Source: Methylocystis echinoides (GTDB taxonomy: Bacteria > Pseudomonadota > Alphaproteobacteria > Rhizobiales > Beijerinckiaceae). Taken from it: a DNA stretch of 64,000 bases. Position 1 is the stretch's first letter. Each line of letters opens with the position of its first letter. The stretch is taken from positions 186,001 through 250,000 of the forward strand of contig NZ_CP156084.1 in assembly GCF_040687965.1 (NCBI RefSeq), in the 5' to 3' direction. The translations under genes were made by a program, and so were the position numbers. Below the pieces are notes generated by a model that saw nothing but the letters and a program-made list of their open reading frames with translations, searched no databases and was not told the DNA's origin. Shown here piece after piece: positions 63,079 through 64,000 of this stretch.

Positions 63079-64000
63079 AATCAAGGGCCGGCGCCCCGGC
63101 GCCCCAGAAGTGAAAGGCTGGTGTCCGGGCGCGTACGCCCCGATGCAGAGCAACGACGGCTTGCTGATGCGCGCCAAAATCGTCGGCTCGCGCATCGCCG
63201 CGGCCCAAATCGAGGCCCTGGCCGAGATCGCATCCGCTTGCGGCAATGGCCTCATCGATTTGTCGCAACGCGCGCAATTGCAGCTGCGCGGCGTGAGCGA
63301 AGCCACGCTCGGCGATGCGCTGCAGCGTCTCGACGCCGCCGGCCTGCTCGCGCCCGACGCTGACGCTGAACGCGTGACAAATATTGTCGCCGCTCCGCTC
63401 GCCGGCCTCGGCGTGGGCGCCTTCGACGCCAATGCGCTCGCGGCCGAACTGGCGCAAGGGCTGCAAGCGGATGCGTCGCTGCGCGCGCTCCCGCCGAAAT
63501 TCCTCTTTGCCATCGACGACGGCGGTCCCCCGCCGCTGGACGACGTGGAAGCGGACATCCGCATCGAGGCGGCGCAAGGAGACAGAGTCGCCGTCAGCCT
63601 GGCCGGCGGCGACGATCGCGCCGCCGTTCTCGATCCGGCCGAAGCCGTTCCCGCCGCGCTCAGCCTCGCCCGGGCTTTTGTAGGGCTGCGCGATGGCGCG
63701 TTCGAGCTGCGCCGCATGCGCCGCCTCGTCGCCCGCCTCGGCGTGGACGCTGTGATGAATAAGGCGGAGATAATAGCCGAAGCTTACGTGCGACCCAGGC
63801 AAGCGGCGCCGGCCGCCTTTCTCGGCGCCGTCGGAACCAGCGTCTGCTATGCGGGCGTCGCCGCGCCGTTCGGCCGCTGGACGGCTGCGGAGCTTTTGCG
63901 CCTCGCGGCGCTGGCGCGAGAACACGGTTCTTCGGAGCTCCGCCTCACGCCCTGGCGCGCCTTTCTTATTCCAACGGAGACGCGCGAAGCGGCGCAGCGC
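63062..64000 (+). CDS. cobG: Precorrin-3B synthase CobG, cut by the window edge
   Basis: The first 313 codons are present; the gene continues beyond the window. KGWCPGAYAPMQSNDGLLMRAK near residues 18-40 (key parts WCPGA and DGLLMR) and DLSQRAQLQLRGV near 71 are typical of the siroheme/nitrite-reductase-like CobG, which oxidises precorrin-3A in the aerobic cobalamin pathway. The very start contains a doubled motif (EIKGRRPGAP and EVKGWCPGAY). It overlaps the end of cobN, showing it is in the same operon. Confidence 0.9.
   Translation, partial: MSGAPEIKGRRPGAPEVKGWCPGAYAPMQSNDGLLMRAKIVGSRIAAAQIEALAEIASACGNGLIDLSQRAQLQLRGVSEATLGDALQRLDAAGLLAPDADAERVTNIVAAPLAGLGVGAFDANALAAELAQGLQADASLRALPPKFLFAIDDGGPPPLDDVEADIRIEAAQGDRVAVSLAGGDDRAAVLDPAEAVPAALSLARAFVGLRDGAFELRRMRRLVARLGVDAVMNKAEIIAEAYVRPRQAAPAAFLGAVGTSVCYAGVAAPFGRWTAAELLRLAALAREHGSSELRLTPWRAFLIPTETREAAQR

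Overview
The window is GC-rich chromosomal DNA from an alphaproteobacterial methylotroph, most likely a Methylocystis/Methylosinus-type methanotroph or a close Hyphomicrobiales relative. The evidence is a complete formyltransferase/hydrolase cluster of the tetrahydromethanopterin C1 pathway (fhcBADC), a gene for the PQQ precursor peptide (pqqA), aerobic cobalamin genes (cobT, cobO, cobW, cobN, cobG), alphaproteobacterial succinate dehydrogenase order (sdhCDAB) and the canonical rpsB-tsf-pyrH-frr-uppS-cdsA-dxr-rseP-bamA-lpxD-fabZ-lpxA-lpxB block. No methane or methanol oxidation genes lie in the window, so methanotrophy is inferred. No rRNA, tRNA, CRISPR array, insertion sequence or prophage was recognised.

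Layout. 1-4.3 kb: a tandem array of six related small secreted domains in five reading frames, two of them fused in frame; this part looks AT-richer than the rest and is the most unusual piece. 4.4-13.7 kb: der, a tandem and palindromic repeat cluster, a YfgM-like protein, a DUF3147-like protein, a HELQH protein, a PEBP-family protein, a YjfL/YjfM/YjfC-like operon, DUF72 and YihY. 13.8-19.1 kb: ftsK, a broken DUF4239-like remnant, lolA, asd and a small secreted protein. 19.3-25.6 kb: sdhCDAB, an MFS transporter, a 40-residue membrane peptide, a ferritin-like protein and Hsp20 with a heat-shock-type promoter. 25.7-29.5 kb: putA and small conserved proteins. 29.5-34 kb: fhcBADC with overlapping genes. 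34.3-37.6 kb: a lone pqqA with a strong terminator, a di-haem peroxidase, a LysM membrane protein and cobT. 37.7-40.6 kb: photolyase and an amino-acid permease. 40.8-56.2 kb: the envelope/translation block on the minus strand. 56.6-64 kb: a small membrane protein with its own promoter and terminator, cobO, then a cobalamin riboswitch leading into cbtB-cbtA-cobW-cobN-cobG, which runs off the right edge.

How the parts work together. The fhc complex releases formate from formyl-H4MPT; pqqA supplies the peptide precursor of the methanol dehydrogenase cofactor; sdh feeds the respiratory chain; the cobalamin genes cover cobalt uptake, chelation, adenosylation and lower-ligand activation. The 40.8-56.2 kb block combines translation factors, UMP kinase, isoprenoid and phospholipid precursor synthesis, lipid A assembly and outer membrane protein insertion.

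The best candidates for something undescribed are the tandem secreted-protein array with its in-frame fusion, the lone pqqA beside a di-haem peroxidase, the lpxA-lpxB junction with no room for lpxI, the strong terminator between bamA and lpxD, a hairpin that can hide the ribosome binding site of a conserved small protein after fhcC, and two small membrane proteins with strong ribosome binding sites.
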